Positions 25,139 through 32,487 of a DNA stretch of 36,404 nucleotides are shown here, piece after piece. The translations under genes and the position numbers were made by a program. Numbering within the stretch: position 1 is the first letter of the stretch; every line of letters starts with the position of its first letter. This stretch comes from Thermoanaerobaculia bacterium. Lineage in GTDB: Bacteria; Acidobacteriota; Thermoanaerobaculia; UBA5066; DATFVB01. The DNA lies in NCBI GenBank assembly GCA_035717485.1, contig DASTIQ010000206.1, forward strand, positions 1 through 36,404, written 5' to 3'. Under the pieces are notes generated by a model. The model was not told the origin of the DNA. It saw only the letters and a list, made by a program, of their open reading frames with translations, and did not search any database.

Positions 25139-25144
25139 ACGATA
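25139..25144 (-). promoter_or_regulatory. -10 element of the response-regulator gene, leaderless layout
   Basis: TATCGT on the minus strand, followed by seven bases (tttttcg) and the ATG at 25131. The only bases between are pyrimidine-rich, so there is no ribosome-binding site. Confidence 0.55.
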
Positions 25145-25197
25145 CCACGGCGGTTCCGGCGCGCCCGGGATGCCGCCGGCCGGGCGCCGGCCGAGGG

Positions 25198-25203
25198 TAT
25201 AGT
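25198..25203 (+). promoter_or_regulatory. -10 element of cysS, leaderless layout
   Basis: TATAGT followed by eight bases (tcggcgcc) and the ATG at 25212. No T-box-like or other leader fits in this space. Confidence 0.6.
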
Positions 25204-25211
25204 TCGGCGCC

Positions 25212-26603
25212 ATGCCGCTCCGGCTCTTCAACACGCTCGGGCGAACGCTCGAGCCGTTCACGTCGATCGAGCCGGGCCACGTCCGCATGTACACGTGCGG
25301 CCCCACGATCTACAACAAGGTCCACATCGGGAACCTCCGCACGTTCGTCTGGGAAGACGTCTTTCGCCGCTCGCTCGAGAGGCTCGGCTGGCGGGTGACC
25401 CAGGTGATGAACCTGACCGACGTCGACGACAAGACGATCCGCGGCGCCGCCGAGGCGGGGCTTCCCCTCCGCGAGTTCACGGAGAAGTACGCGGAGGCGT
25501 TCTTCCGCGATCTCGAAACGCTCGGGGTCGAGAAGGCCGAGCACTATCCGCGGGCCACGGACCACGTTGCGGAGATGATCGCGCTCATCGAGAAGCTCAA
25601 GGCGCGGGGCCACACCTACGAGAGCGAGGGCTCCGTCTGGTTCCGGATCTCCACCTTCCCCGAATACGGACGGTTGTCGGGAATCGATCTGTCGCAGGCG
25701 CGGCAGGGCGCCCGGGTCGCCGACGACGAGTACGAGAAGGACGACCCGAAGGACTTCGCGCTGTGGAAGGCGGCCAAGCCGGGGGAGCCGGCGTGGGATT
25801 CGCCGTATTCGAGCGGAAGGCCCGGATGGCACCTCGAATGCTCGGCGATGTCGATGCGCTATCTCGGCGAGACTTTCGACATCCACACGGGCGCCGTGGA
25901 CAACATCTTTCCACACCACGAGAACGAGATCGCCCAGAGCGAAGGCGCGACCGGGAAGAAATTCGTGCAGTATTGGCTGCATGCCGAGCACCTGATCGTC
26001 GACGGCGAGAAAATGTCGAAATCGAAGGGGAACTTCTTCCTCCTCGCGGACGTTCTCGCGCGCCGCAACGATCCCGCCGCCGTCCGCTACCTCTTCCTCT
26101 CGGTGCCGTACCGACAGAAGCTCAACTTCACGTTCGAGGCACTCGAAGCGGCGGCCGCGGCGGTCCAGCGGCTCCGCAACGTCGAGGCGAATCTCGCCGA
26201 CTACGCGCGCCGCCGGCCGGAGGGAGAGGAAACCGCGCCCGAGCTCACGGGGAAGCTCGGGGCGGCGTTCGACGAGGCGCTCGCGGACGACCTCAACACG
26301 GCCAAGGCGCTCGGCGCGCTCTTCGACTGGGTCCGCGACGTGAACGTCTCGCTCGAGCGGGGCGAGATCACGGGAGCGGACGCGCGGGCGGCGGCCGCCG
26401 CGCTCCGGAGCGCCGACCGGGTGCTGGGCGTGCTCCCGGCGCCGGAGATCCTCCCGGCCGAGATCGAAGCGCTCATCCAGGAACGGCTCGACGCGCGGCG
26501 CCGGAAAGATTTCGCGCGCTCCGACGCGATCCGCGTCGACCTCGCTGCGAAGGGGATCGTGCTCGAGGACACGGCGGCCGGGACCAGGTGGAAGAAGGCT
26601 TGA
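25212..26603 (+). CDS. cysS: cysteinyl-tRNA synthetase
   Basis: Class Ia aminoacyl-tRNA synthetase of 463 aa that charges tRNA-Cys in the cytoplasm. The N-terminus has YTCGPTIYNKVHIGNLRTF with the first zinc Cys and the HIGN (HIGH) signature near residue 38. The remaining zinc-site residues are in WHLECSAMS and FPHHENEIAQSE, and the KMSKS loop is intact (KMSKSKGN, near residue 267). The C-terminal helical DALR-like region binds the anticodon stem. Length matches the family. It is transcribed alone and converges on the fabH-like gene. Confidence 0.97.
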   Translation: MPLRLFNTLGRTLEPFTSIEPGHVRMYTCGPTIYNKVHIGNLRTFVWEDVFRRSLERLGWRVTQVMNLTDVDDKTIRGAAEAGLPLREFTEKYAEAFFRDLETLGVEKAEHYPRATDHVAEMIALIEKLKARGHTYESEGSVWFRISTFPEYGRLSGIDLSQARQGARVADDEYEKDDPKDFALWKAAKPGEPAWDSPYSSGRPGWHLECSAMSMRYLGETFDIHTGAVDNIFPHHENEIAQSEGATGKKFVQYWLHAEHLIVDGEKMSKSKGNFFLLADVLARRNDPAAVRYLFLSVPYRQKLNFTFEALEAAAAAVQRLRNVEANLADYARRRPEGEETAPELTGKLGAAFDEALADDLNTAKALGALFDWVRDVNVSLERGEITGADARAAAAALRSADRVLGVLPAPEILPAEIEALIQERLDARRRKDFARSDAIRVDLAAKGIVLEDTAAGTRWKKA

Positions 26604-26614
26604 CCCGGCGCGGC

Positions 26615-26636
26615 GGCGATTCCCAGAAAAATCGCC
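26615..26636. terminator. small hairpin after cysS
   Basis: GGCGATT (26615-26621) and AATCGCC (26630-26636) make a 7-bp stem with an 8-base loop, 12 bases after the cysS stop. No T-run follows on the plus strand. A terminator role between convergent cysS and the fabH-like gene is possible but not strong. Confidence 0.3.
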
Positions 26637-26743
26637 AGCGCTTTCCGTCGCAGGGAGTCGTCGAATCCGAGCCGTCGCGCCGACCGCTCGTCGATGGCTG
26701 GAGGTGACCCGGGTTTCCGAGCGATGGGGTGGTTTCCGCCGTG

Positions 26744-27817
26744 TCAGAGCCTCACCAGGCCCGCGCCCCAGTGGAGCCCCGCACCCAGGGCGGTGAAGCA
26801 GACGAGATCTCCGGGTTTCGCCTTCCCGGCCTGCTTCGCCTCGTGAAAGACGAGCGGGAGCGTCGCCGCCGTCGTGTTCCCGTAGTTCTGGATGTTGTTG
26901 AAGACCTTTTCGTCCGGCAGCCCGAGCGTCTTCTGCACCGACTCGTTGATCCGGAGATTCGCCTGGTGCATGAGAAGCAGCGAGAGGTCGTCGATGCCGA
27001 GACCGTAGGCCTCGAGGACCTCGCGCACGATCGCGGGCATCGCGGTCGTCGCGAGCTTGAAGACCTGCCGCCCCTCGACGATCGGAATCGTCGCCATGCT
27101 GGCGAACATCTCGGGCGCGAAATAGGGGAAGCACGACGAGCCTCCCGCCGGCACGTAGAGCTTGTCCCAGTGAGTGCCGTCCGTGCGCATCCGGAACCCG
27201 AGGAATCCGCGGCCGTCTCCCGTCCCGTTCGCCTCGAGGACGAAGGCCCCCGCGCCGTCGCCGAAGATGACCGCGCGGTCGCGGAGCGCCGTTCCGATCT
27301 TGAACATCTCCGGGGGAACGGCCTCGTCGGACTCTCCGAACATGACCCGCCATTCGAGGTCGGTCCACGGATAGAACGACGCATGGCATTCGGCGCCGAT
27401 CAGCAGGATCCGGCGGTACGTCCCCGAGCGGATGAACGCGTCGGCCACCTGGAGCCCGGACAGGAAGCCGGCGCACTGCATGCGGAGGTCGATCGCGTGC
27501 GTCCGCGTGAGGCCGAGTTTCGCCGCCGCGATCCCGCCGTTGCCCGGAAAGTAGTGGGCGGGCGTCATGGTCGCGAAGAGAATGAGGTCGACGTCCGATG
27601 CCTGGAGGCCCGCGTCGGCCAGGGCGGCCTTCGCCGCCTCGACGCCCAGGTCGGCCGAGGACGTTCCTTTCCGCGCGTACCGCCGCTCCCGGATCCCCGT
27701 CCGCTGCTGGATCCATTCGTCGGTCGTGTCCATCAGCCGCGACATCCGCTCGTTGGTGACGACGCCGTCGGGGAGGAACACCCCGGACCCGCGAATCACG
27801 CTCGTGGGGGAGGACAT
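26744..27817 (-). CDS. fabH: 3-oxoacyl-ACP synthase III (FabH-like)
   Basis: Thiolase-fold condensing enzyme of 357 aa. The FabH-type catalytic triad is present: Cys near residue 115 (MQCAGFLSG), His near 283 (LMHQANLRI) and Asn near 313 (NYGNTTAAT). The N-terminus (MDTTDEWIQQRTGIRERR) is typical. It is about 30-40 residues longer than E. coli FabH, with extra sequence around HASFYPWTDLEWRVMFGESD. It may start fatty-acid synthesis or serve a special acyl pathway. No other fab gene is adjacent. The ATG at 27817 is chosen because a perfect TATAAT ends six bases upstream; the frame is open further, through the trp leader region, where it is clearly not coding. Confidence 0.9.
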   Translation of the reverse strand: MSSPTSVIRGSGVFLPDGVVTNERMSRLMDTTDEWIQQRTGIRERRYARKGTSSADLGVEAAKAALADAGLQASDVDLILFATMTPAHYFPGNGGIAAAKLGLTRTHAIDLRMQCAGFLSGLQVADAFIRSGTYRRILLIGAECHASFYPWTDLEWRVMFGESDEAVPPEMFKIGTALRDRAVIFGDGAGAFVLEANGTGDGRGFLGFRMRTDGTHWDKLYVPAGGSSCFPYFAPEMFASMATIPIVEGRQVFKLATTAMPAIVREVLEAYGLGIDDLSLLLMHQANLRINESVQKTLGLPDEKVFNNIQNYGNTTAATLPLVFHEAKQAGKAKPGDLVCFTALGAGLHWGAGLVRL

Positions 27818-27823
27818 TTCGGG

Positions 27824-27829
27824 ATTATA
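27824..27829 (-). promoter_or_regulatory. -10 element of fabH, leaderless layout, facing the trp promoter
   Basis: Perfect TATAAT on the minus strand, then six bases (cccgaa) and the ATG. Its -35 region would fall around 27847-27852, inside the spacer of the trp promoter, so the two promoters overlap and should compete for polymerase. Confidence 0.7.
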
Positions 27830-27839
27830 TGAAGACGCC

Positions 27840-27868
27840 TTGACAGACCCGCGCCGCGCGTCTACAGT
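27840..27868 (+). promoter_or_regulatory. promoter of the aro-trp operon
   Basis: A perfect -35 TTGACA (27840-27845), a 17-bp spacer and -10 TACAGT (27863-27868). This is the best sigma-70 match in the window. The expected start site is at about 27875-27876, the first base of the leader-peptide GTG. No separate TrpR-type operator palindrome is obvious; control appears to lie in the leader. Confidence 0.88.
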
Positions 27869-27875
27869 CCGCTCC

Positions 27876-27929
27876 GTGAAGGTTTCCGCCTCGTCCTGCT
27901 GGTACTGGTACTGGAGCGACACCCGGTAG
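27876..27929 (+). CDS. trpL: trp leader peptide
   Basis: A short frame of 17 codons starting with GTG seven bases after the promoter -10: MKVSASSCWYWYWSDTR, stop TAG. It has three Trp codons (27900-27902, 27906-27908, 27912-27914) alternating with two Tyr codons just before a series of competing hairpins. Trp is normally the rarest residue, so three in five positions between a strong promoter and a trp operon mark a ribosome-stalling leader. The 5' leader before the GTG is at most a base or two, so it too looks leaderless. It acts in cis; the peptide itself probably has no function. Confidence 0.9.
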   Translation: MKVSASSCWYWYWSDTR

Positions 27930-28019
27930 GGCGAAGCTCGCCCTCCCGGAGGAATTCGGGCGGGGCGATCGACAGCGCGGAATGATCGAAACCCCCGGCC
28001 GACGGGGGTTTCGAATTTT
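27928..28019 (+). promoter_or_regulatory. trp attenuator: alternating hairpins after trpL
   Basis: Four stems, each excluding the next, can be drawn by eye. A: AGGGCGA with TCGCCCT (27928-27934, 27938-27944), starting on the leader stop codon. B: 27938-27948 with 27957-27968, ten pairs with one mismatch and one bulge. C, antiterminator: GGGGCGATC (27962-27970) with GATCG-aaa-CCCC (27984-27995), nine pairs. D: terminator. A ribosome stalled on the Trp codons leaves A free, so A and C form and transcription continues. A ribosome reaching the stop codon blocks A, so B and D form and transcription ends. The pairings are seen; the kinetics are inferred. Confidence 0.78.
27986..28019 (+). terminator. 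attenuator terminator hairpin
   Basis: TCGAAACCCCC (27986-27996) and GGGGGTTTCGA (28004-28014) form a perfect 11-bp stem with a 7-base loop (ggccgac), followed by ATTTTG. The T-run is short. It lies between the leader peptide and the probable aroDE start, exactly where a trp attenuator terminator belongs. Confidence 0.85.
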
Positions 28020-29511
28020 GGATCGGACTCTTCCCATCCCGGCGACGATCGCGACGCTGGCTCCCGCGAGCTTCGAGGACGCGCGCCGGCTCGCGGCTCT
28101 CGTTCCGCCGGAGGCGAACGCGATCGAGTGGCGCCTCGACCTCGCTCCGGGACGGATCTCCCCGCGCGCTCTCCTGGATCTCGATCCGCGATGCGCGATC
28201 GTGACGTATCGGACCGTGCGGGAGGGAGGCCGATTCGCCGGAAGCGCCGACGAATACCGCCGTTCCGTCGTCTCCGCCTACGAAGCGGGCGCCGTCGTCG
28301 ACGTGGAGCTCGAGAGTGGCCTCCTCGGCGACGCGGGGTTCCTTCCGGACCGGAGCCGCGTCATCGGCTCGCGCCACGGCCCGTCTCTCTCCGAAGGGCG
28401 GCTCCGGGCGTGCGTCGCGCACGACGTGGCGGCCGTGAAGCTCGTCTTGACGGACCCCGACACCGTGGCCGAGGCGATCGGGTGCGTCGAGCGCGCCCGC
28501 CGGCTCTCCCGCGAGAGACCGGTCGCCTGCTTCGCGACGGGGACCCGCGGCGCCGTGACCCGGGTGCTCGCGCCCCGGTTCGGAAGCGCTCTCACGTACG
28601 GCACCGTCGACGGCAGCGACGCGACCGGCGCCGGCCAGATCTCCCTGGGGGAGCTTCGCGCGGTGTATCGCGCGGGGGAAACGGCTCCGCCGGAGAGGCT
28701 CTTCGCGGTCTACGGGGGCGACGTCTCGGGTTCCCTTTCTCCCCGGATCCACAACGAGCTGTTTCGGCGGCGGGGACTCCCGTGGCTCTACGTTCCCCTG
28801 ACGGCGTCCCGGCGGGGCGCGGCGCGGGAGAGCCCGATCGCCGGGGACCTCATCGCGCTCGACGGGCTCTCGAGGAACCTCCACGGCGTTTCGGTGACGA
28901 ATCCGTTCAAGGGCGACTTCGCCGGCGTCGCCGAGCCCGACGCGGACACGTCGCGGATCGGGGCGGCGAACACGCTCGTCCGACGCAAGCCCGAGTGCCT
29001 CGATCTCTCGGCGCACAACACGGACCTTCGGGCGGCGCGCGAGGCCCTCGGGCGACTCGGGGGAGCGCGCGTGATGGTCGTCGGAACGGGGGGAGCGGCG
29101 CGGGCGGCGCTCGCCGCGGCGTCGTCGCTCGGCCGTGCGGCCGCGGTGGCCGGGCGCGATCGCACGAAAACCACGCTCCTCGCCGCGGAGTTCGAAGCCG
29201 ACGCCGTCGACATGAGCGAGCTCGCCTCGAAAGACGCGGACGTCTGGGTGAACGCGACGCCGCTCGGGTCCGGAGACGACGACCCGATGCCCGTGCCCGT
29301 CGGGGTTCTCCGTCCGGGAGCCGCGGTCGTCGATTTCGTTTACCGGCGCGACGGCGAAACGGCGCTCGCCCGCGAGACGCGGGCTCGCGGCGCCGCCCTC
29401 GTGGACGGACTCGAGCTCCTGGCCCGCCAGGCCGCCGGCCAGGCGGCGCTCTTCGGCGTCCCGGACGCGACGTTCGAGGAGATCGACGCGATCCTGCGAG
29501 GCGATTCGTGA
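28018..29511 (+). CDS. aroDE: bifunctional 3-dehydroquinate dehydratase / shikimate dehydrogenase
   Basis: Fusion of about 497 aa catalysing steps three and four of the shikimate pathway. The N-terminal ~215 residues are type I dehydroquinase: IEWRLD, IGSRHG with the catalytic His, VKLVLT with the Schiff-base Lys, and TGAGQIS. The C-terminal ~275 residues are AroE: SGSLSPRIHN for shikimate binding, VTNPFK with the catalytic Lys, GAANTL and HNTD (Asn/Asp), and the NADP loop VVGTGGAARAAL. Start: TTG at 28018 gives MDRTLPIPATIATL, just after the terminator. The ATG at 27982 is in frame but lies inside the attenuator and lacks a ribosome-binding site. GTGA overlap with trpE. Confidence 0.92.
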   Translation: MDRTLPIPATIATLAPASFEDARRLAALVPPEANAIEWRLDLAPGRISPRALLDLDPRCAIVTYRTVREGGRFAGSADEYRRSVVSAYEAGAVVDVELESGLLGDAGFLPDRSRVIGSRHGPSLSEGRLRACVAHDVAAVKLVLTDPDTVAEAIGCVERARRLSRERPVACFATGTRGAVTRVLAPRFGSALTYGTVDGSDATGAGQISLGELRAVYRAGETAPPERLFAVYGGDVSGSLSPRIHNELFRRRGLPWLYVPLTASRRGAARESPIAGDLIALDGLSRNLHGVSVTNPFKGDFAGVAEPDADTSRIGAANTLVRRKPECLDLSAHNTDLRAAREALGRLGGARVMVVGTGGAARAALAAASSLGRAAAVAGRDRTKTTLLAAEFEADAVDMSELASKDADVWVNATPLGSGDDDPMPVPVGVLRPGAAVVDFVYRRDGETALARETRARGAALVDGLELLARQAAGQAALFGVPDATFEEIDAILRGDS

Positions 29512-30908
29512 TCCGGGTCGCGACCCGATCGATCTCCGCGGACACGACGACCCCCGTCGCCGTGATGCGGAAGCTCCTCGCGGGCGGGGACGAGGCGTTC
29601 CTGCTCGAAAGCGTCGAGGGGGGCGCGCACCTCGCGCGCTGGTCGTTCCTCGGCGTCGCGCCGCGTGCCCGGTGCTCTTCGATCGGGGGAAGGGTGCGGC
29701 GGGAGGAAGACGGGCGCTCCGCGTGGCTCGACGAGCCTTTTCTCGACGCCGTCCAGGGGATGGCGGTCGATCCCGGATACGAGCGCGGGGAAGGCGCCCC
29801 GCCGTTCGCCGCGGGCGCGGTCGGCTACCTCGCCTACGACGCCGTACGGCTCTTCGAGAGGGTCCCGTCGCGGCACCCGCCGTCGACGGCGATGCCCGAG
29901 GCCCTCTTCCTCCTCTTCGATTCGACGATCGCCTTCGATCATGCCCGCGGCGTCATGGTCCTGCAGACCGCCGTCCGCGACGGGAAAGACGGTGCGGCGG
30001 AAGGGCGTCTCGCGGACCTCGAGCGCCGGGTCGCCGCTCCCGATCCTCCGCGTCCGAAAGGGAGTCCCGCCGCACCGCCGGCGTTCTCGGAAAGCGGCTC
30101 GCGCGACGGCTTTCTCTCCGCCGTGGCCGCGGCGAAGGAGGCGATCGCGGCCGGCGAGGTCTACCAGATCCAGATCTCGCGGCGCTGGACGTCGCCCCTC
30201 GGACTCGACGCCTTCGAGGTCTATCGCGCGCTCCGCCGGATCAACCCGTCGCCGTACCACTTCTTCCTCCGGACGCGGGAAGGGGACGTGCTCGGAGCGT
30301 CGCCGGAGATGCTCGTGCGCGTCCGCGGCGGCGCGATCGAAACGCGGCCGATCGCGGGCACCTACCCGCGCGGCGCCACGGCCGCCGAGGACCGCGCGCT
30401 CGAGGAGCGTTTCCTGGCCGACCCGAAGGAGCGCGCGGAGCACGTGATGCTCGTCGATCTCGCCCGCAACGACCTCGGGCGCGTCTGCGAGACGGGCTCC
30501 GTATCGGTCCCGGAGTTCTTCACCGTGGAAAAATACTCGCACGTGCAGCACCTCGTCTCCTCGGTCACGGGGCGCCTCCTCCCGGGGGTCTCCGCGCTCC
30601 GCGCGCTGGCGGCGTCCTTTCCGGCGGGCACCCTCACGGGAGCGCCGAAGATCCGCGCGATGGAGCTGATCGACGAGCTCGAGCCGTGGCGGCGCGGGAT
30701 CTACGGGGGGGCCGTCGGCTATCTCGACCTCTCCGGAGACCTCGATTCGGCGATCGCGATCCGGACGATGGTCGTCGAGAACGGGGTCGCGCGCGTCCAG
30801 GCGGCGGCGGGAATCGTCGCCGACTCGGATCCCGAGCGGGAAGCCCGGGAAACGGAGATCAAGTCGGGCGCCCTCTTCCGGGCGGCCGAAGCGGCGGGCC
30901 GGCCATGA
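29508..30908 (+). CDS. trpE: anthranilate synthase component I
   Basis: Chorismate-using subunit of 466 aa; with TrpG it makes anthranilate. The N-terminal LLES (residues 32-35) is the Trp-binding feedback motif, so allosteric inhibition by tryptophan is expected. The chorismate-binding domain shows EVYQIQISRRW, SPEMLVRV, TRPIAGTYPRGAT, LVDLARNDLGRVC, and PAGTLTGAPKIRAMELIDELE near the C-terminus. It is somewhat shorter than the usual 490-520 aa. The GTG start overlaps the aroDE stop, and its stop overlaps the trpG ATG. PabB is the alternative name, but the operon context and the LLES motif favour TrpE. Confidence 0.95.
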   Translation: MIRVATRSISADTTTPVAVMRKLLAGGDEAFLLESVEGGAHLARWSFLGVAPRARCSSIGGRVRREEDGRSAWLDEPFLDAVQGMAVDPGYERGEGAPPFAAGAVGYLAYDAVRLFERVPSRHPPSTAMPEALFLLFDSTIAFDHARGVMVLQTAVRDGKDGAAEGRLADLERRVAAPDPPRPKGSPAAPPAFSESGSRDGFLSAVAAAKEAIAAGEVYQIQISRRWTSPLGLDAFEVYRALRRINPSPYHFFLRTREGDVLGASPEMLVRVRGGAIETRPIAGTYPRGATAAEDRALEERFLADPKERAEHVMLVDLARNDLGRVCETGSVSVPEFFTVEKYSHVQHLVSSVTGRLLPGVSALRALAASFPAGTLTGAPKIRAMELIDELEPWRRGIYGGAVGYLDLSGDLDSAIAIRTMVVENGVARVQAAAGIVADSDPEREARETEIKSGALFRAAEAAGRP

Positions 30909-31477
30909 TCCTCGTCGTGGACAACTACGACTCCTTCACCTGGAATCTCGTCCAGGCGATCGCCGCCTTCGATCCTGACGTCCGGGTGGTGAGAAACGAC
31001 GCGTTCGACCCGGCGGAAGAGCTCGCGCGGGGGCCGGCGGGCGTCGTCGTCTCGCCGGGACCCGGAACGCCCGAGAAGGCGGGCCGATCGATCGAGACGA
31101 TCCGGGCCGCGGAGGAGCGCGGGATCCCGATCCTCGGCGTCTGCCTCGGGCACCAGGCGATCGCGGTCGCGCACGGCGCCGTCGTCGATCGCGCGCCCGT
31201 CCTCATGCACGGCAAGACGTCGCGCATCTCCCACGAATCGGCCGGCATCTTCCGGGGACTCTCGCGCCCGTTCGAGGCCACGCGGTACCACTCGCTCGCG
31301 GTGCGCGAAGAGACGCTCCCGCCGGAGCTCGAAGTCGTCGCCCGGTCGGAGGACGGGATCGTGATGGGGCTTCGCCACCGATCCCTTCCGGTCTGGGGCG
31401 TGCAGTTCCATCCCGAATCGATCCTCTCCGTCGAAGGACCGAAGCTGATCGAGAACTTCGTGCGGGGCGCGGCGTGA
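30905..31477 (+). CDS. trpG: anthranilate synthase component II (glutamine amidotransferase)
   Basis: Class I glutamine amidotransferase of 190 aa that supplies ammonia to TrpE. It has the N-terminal VVDNYDSFTWNLVQ, the oxyanion strand SPGPGTPEKAG, the nucleophile Cys80 in GVCLGHQ, and the catalytic His-Glu pair in VQFHPES. It is a free-standing subunit, not fused to TrpE or TrpD. ATGA overlap with trpE and GTGA overlap with trpD. Confidence 0.95.
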   Translation: MILVVDNYDSFTWNLVQAIAAFDPDVRVVRNDAFDPAEELARGPAGVVVSPGPGTPEKAGRSIETIRAAEERGIPILGVCLGHQAIAVAHGAVVDRAPVLMHGKTSRISHESAGIFRGLSRPFEATRYHSLAVREETLPPELEVVARSEDGIVMGLRHRSLPVWGVQFHPESILSVEGPKLIENFVRGAA

Positions 31478-32487
31478 GCGTCGCCGAGGCCCTCCGCCGG
31501 CTCGCCGACCGACGTCCGATCTCGGCGGCCGAGGCGCGCGACGCGTTCTTCGAACTGATGGAAGGGCGGGCGACCGAATCGCAGAAGGGCGCCCTGCTCC
31601 TCGGTCTCGCCTCGCGCGGCGAGACGCCGGAGGAGCTCGCCGGCGCGGTCGGAGCGGTGCGGGAGAAGATGCGGCGCGTCGAGGCGCGGCGGCGCCCCCT
31701 CCTCGATACGTGCGGGACGGGAGGGCACGGCCGAAGAACGGTCAACGTGTCGACGGCGGCCGCCTTCGCGTGCGCCGGCGCGGGAACCGCCGTCGCCAAG
31801 CACGGCAATCGCTCGGCGACCCGCTGCGGCTCCGCGGACGTCCTCGAGGCGCTCGGGGTCCCGATCGACAAGTCCCCCGGGGACGCGGGCGCGGAGCTCG
31901 ACCGGACCGGCTTCACTTTCCTGTTCGCGCCGGCGTTCCATCCCGCCATGCGCGAGGTCGCTCCGGCCCGGCGGGAGCTCGGCGTGCGGACCATCTTCAA
32001 CCTGATCGGTCCTCTCGCCAATCCCGCGGGCGCGACGCGGCAACTGATCGGCGTGAGCCGCTTCGACGTCGCCCGCCTCCTCGCGGAGGCGCTGGCGATG
32101 CTCGGCACGGAACGGGCGATCGTCTTCCATTCGGAAAACGGCCTCGACGAGCTCACCCCGGGGGTCGCCGCGATCGGCTTCGAGGTGCGGCCGGGACGGG
32201 CGATCTCGTGGCGGTTCGATGCCGGCGTCCTCGCGCAGCGGCCGGTGACGGTCGAGGAGCTCTCCGGCGGGGGGGCGGCGGAGAACGCGGAGGTCCTCCG
32301 GCGGGTGCTCGCGGGCGCGCGCGGCCCCGTCCGGGAAACCGTGCTCCTGAACGCCGCGATGGCTCTCTGGATCGCCGAGTCGGCGCCGACGCTGCACGAG
32401 GCCTACGATCTGGCGGCGTCCTCGATCGACTCGGGCCGGGCCGCGTCGATTCTCGAGGGGGCGCGGTCCTCCGGAGGAGCCGCGTGA
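31474..32487 (+). CDS. trpD: anthranilate phosphoribosyltransferase
   Basis: Enzyme of 337 aa that joins anthranilate to PRPP. The family motifs are intact: DTCGTGGHG for the PRPP pyrophosphate loop, NVSTAAAF, KHGNRSATRCGSADVLEALG for the anthranilate/metal region, NLIGPLANPA, and a DELTP motif (LDELTPG). Length is standard. The GTG start lies in a GTGA overlap with trpG, and the end overlaps trpC in the same way. Confidence 0.96.
   Translation: MSVAEALRRLADRRPISAAEARDAFFELMEGRATESQKGALLLGLASRGETPEELAGAVGAVREKMRRVEARRRPLLDTCGTGGHGRRTVNVSTAAAFACAGAGTAVAKHGNRSATRCGSADVLEALGVPIDKSPGDAGAELDRTGFTFLFAPAFHPAMREVAPARRELGVRTIFNLIGPLANPAGATRQLIGVSRFDVARLLAEALAMLGTERAIVFHSENGLDELTPGVAAIGFEVRPGRAISWRFDAGVLAQRPVTVEELSGGGAAENAEVLRRVLAGARGPVRETVLLNAAMALWIAESAPTLHEAYDLAASSIDSGRAASILEGARSSGGAA

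Noticed and set aside
27818-27922. N-terminal extension of fabH to a start at 27922
   Set aside because: The extra residues would be encoded by the antisense of the trp leader and promoter, and a perfect TATAAT sits six bases before the ATG at 27817.
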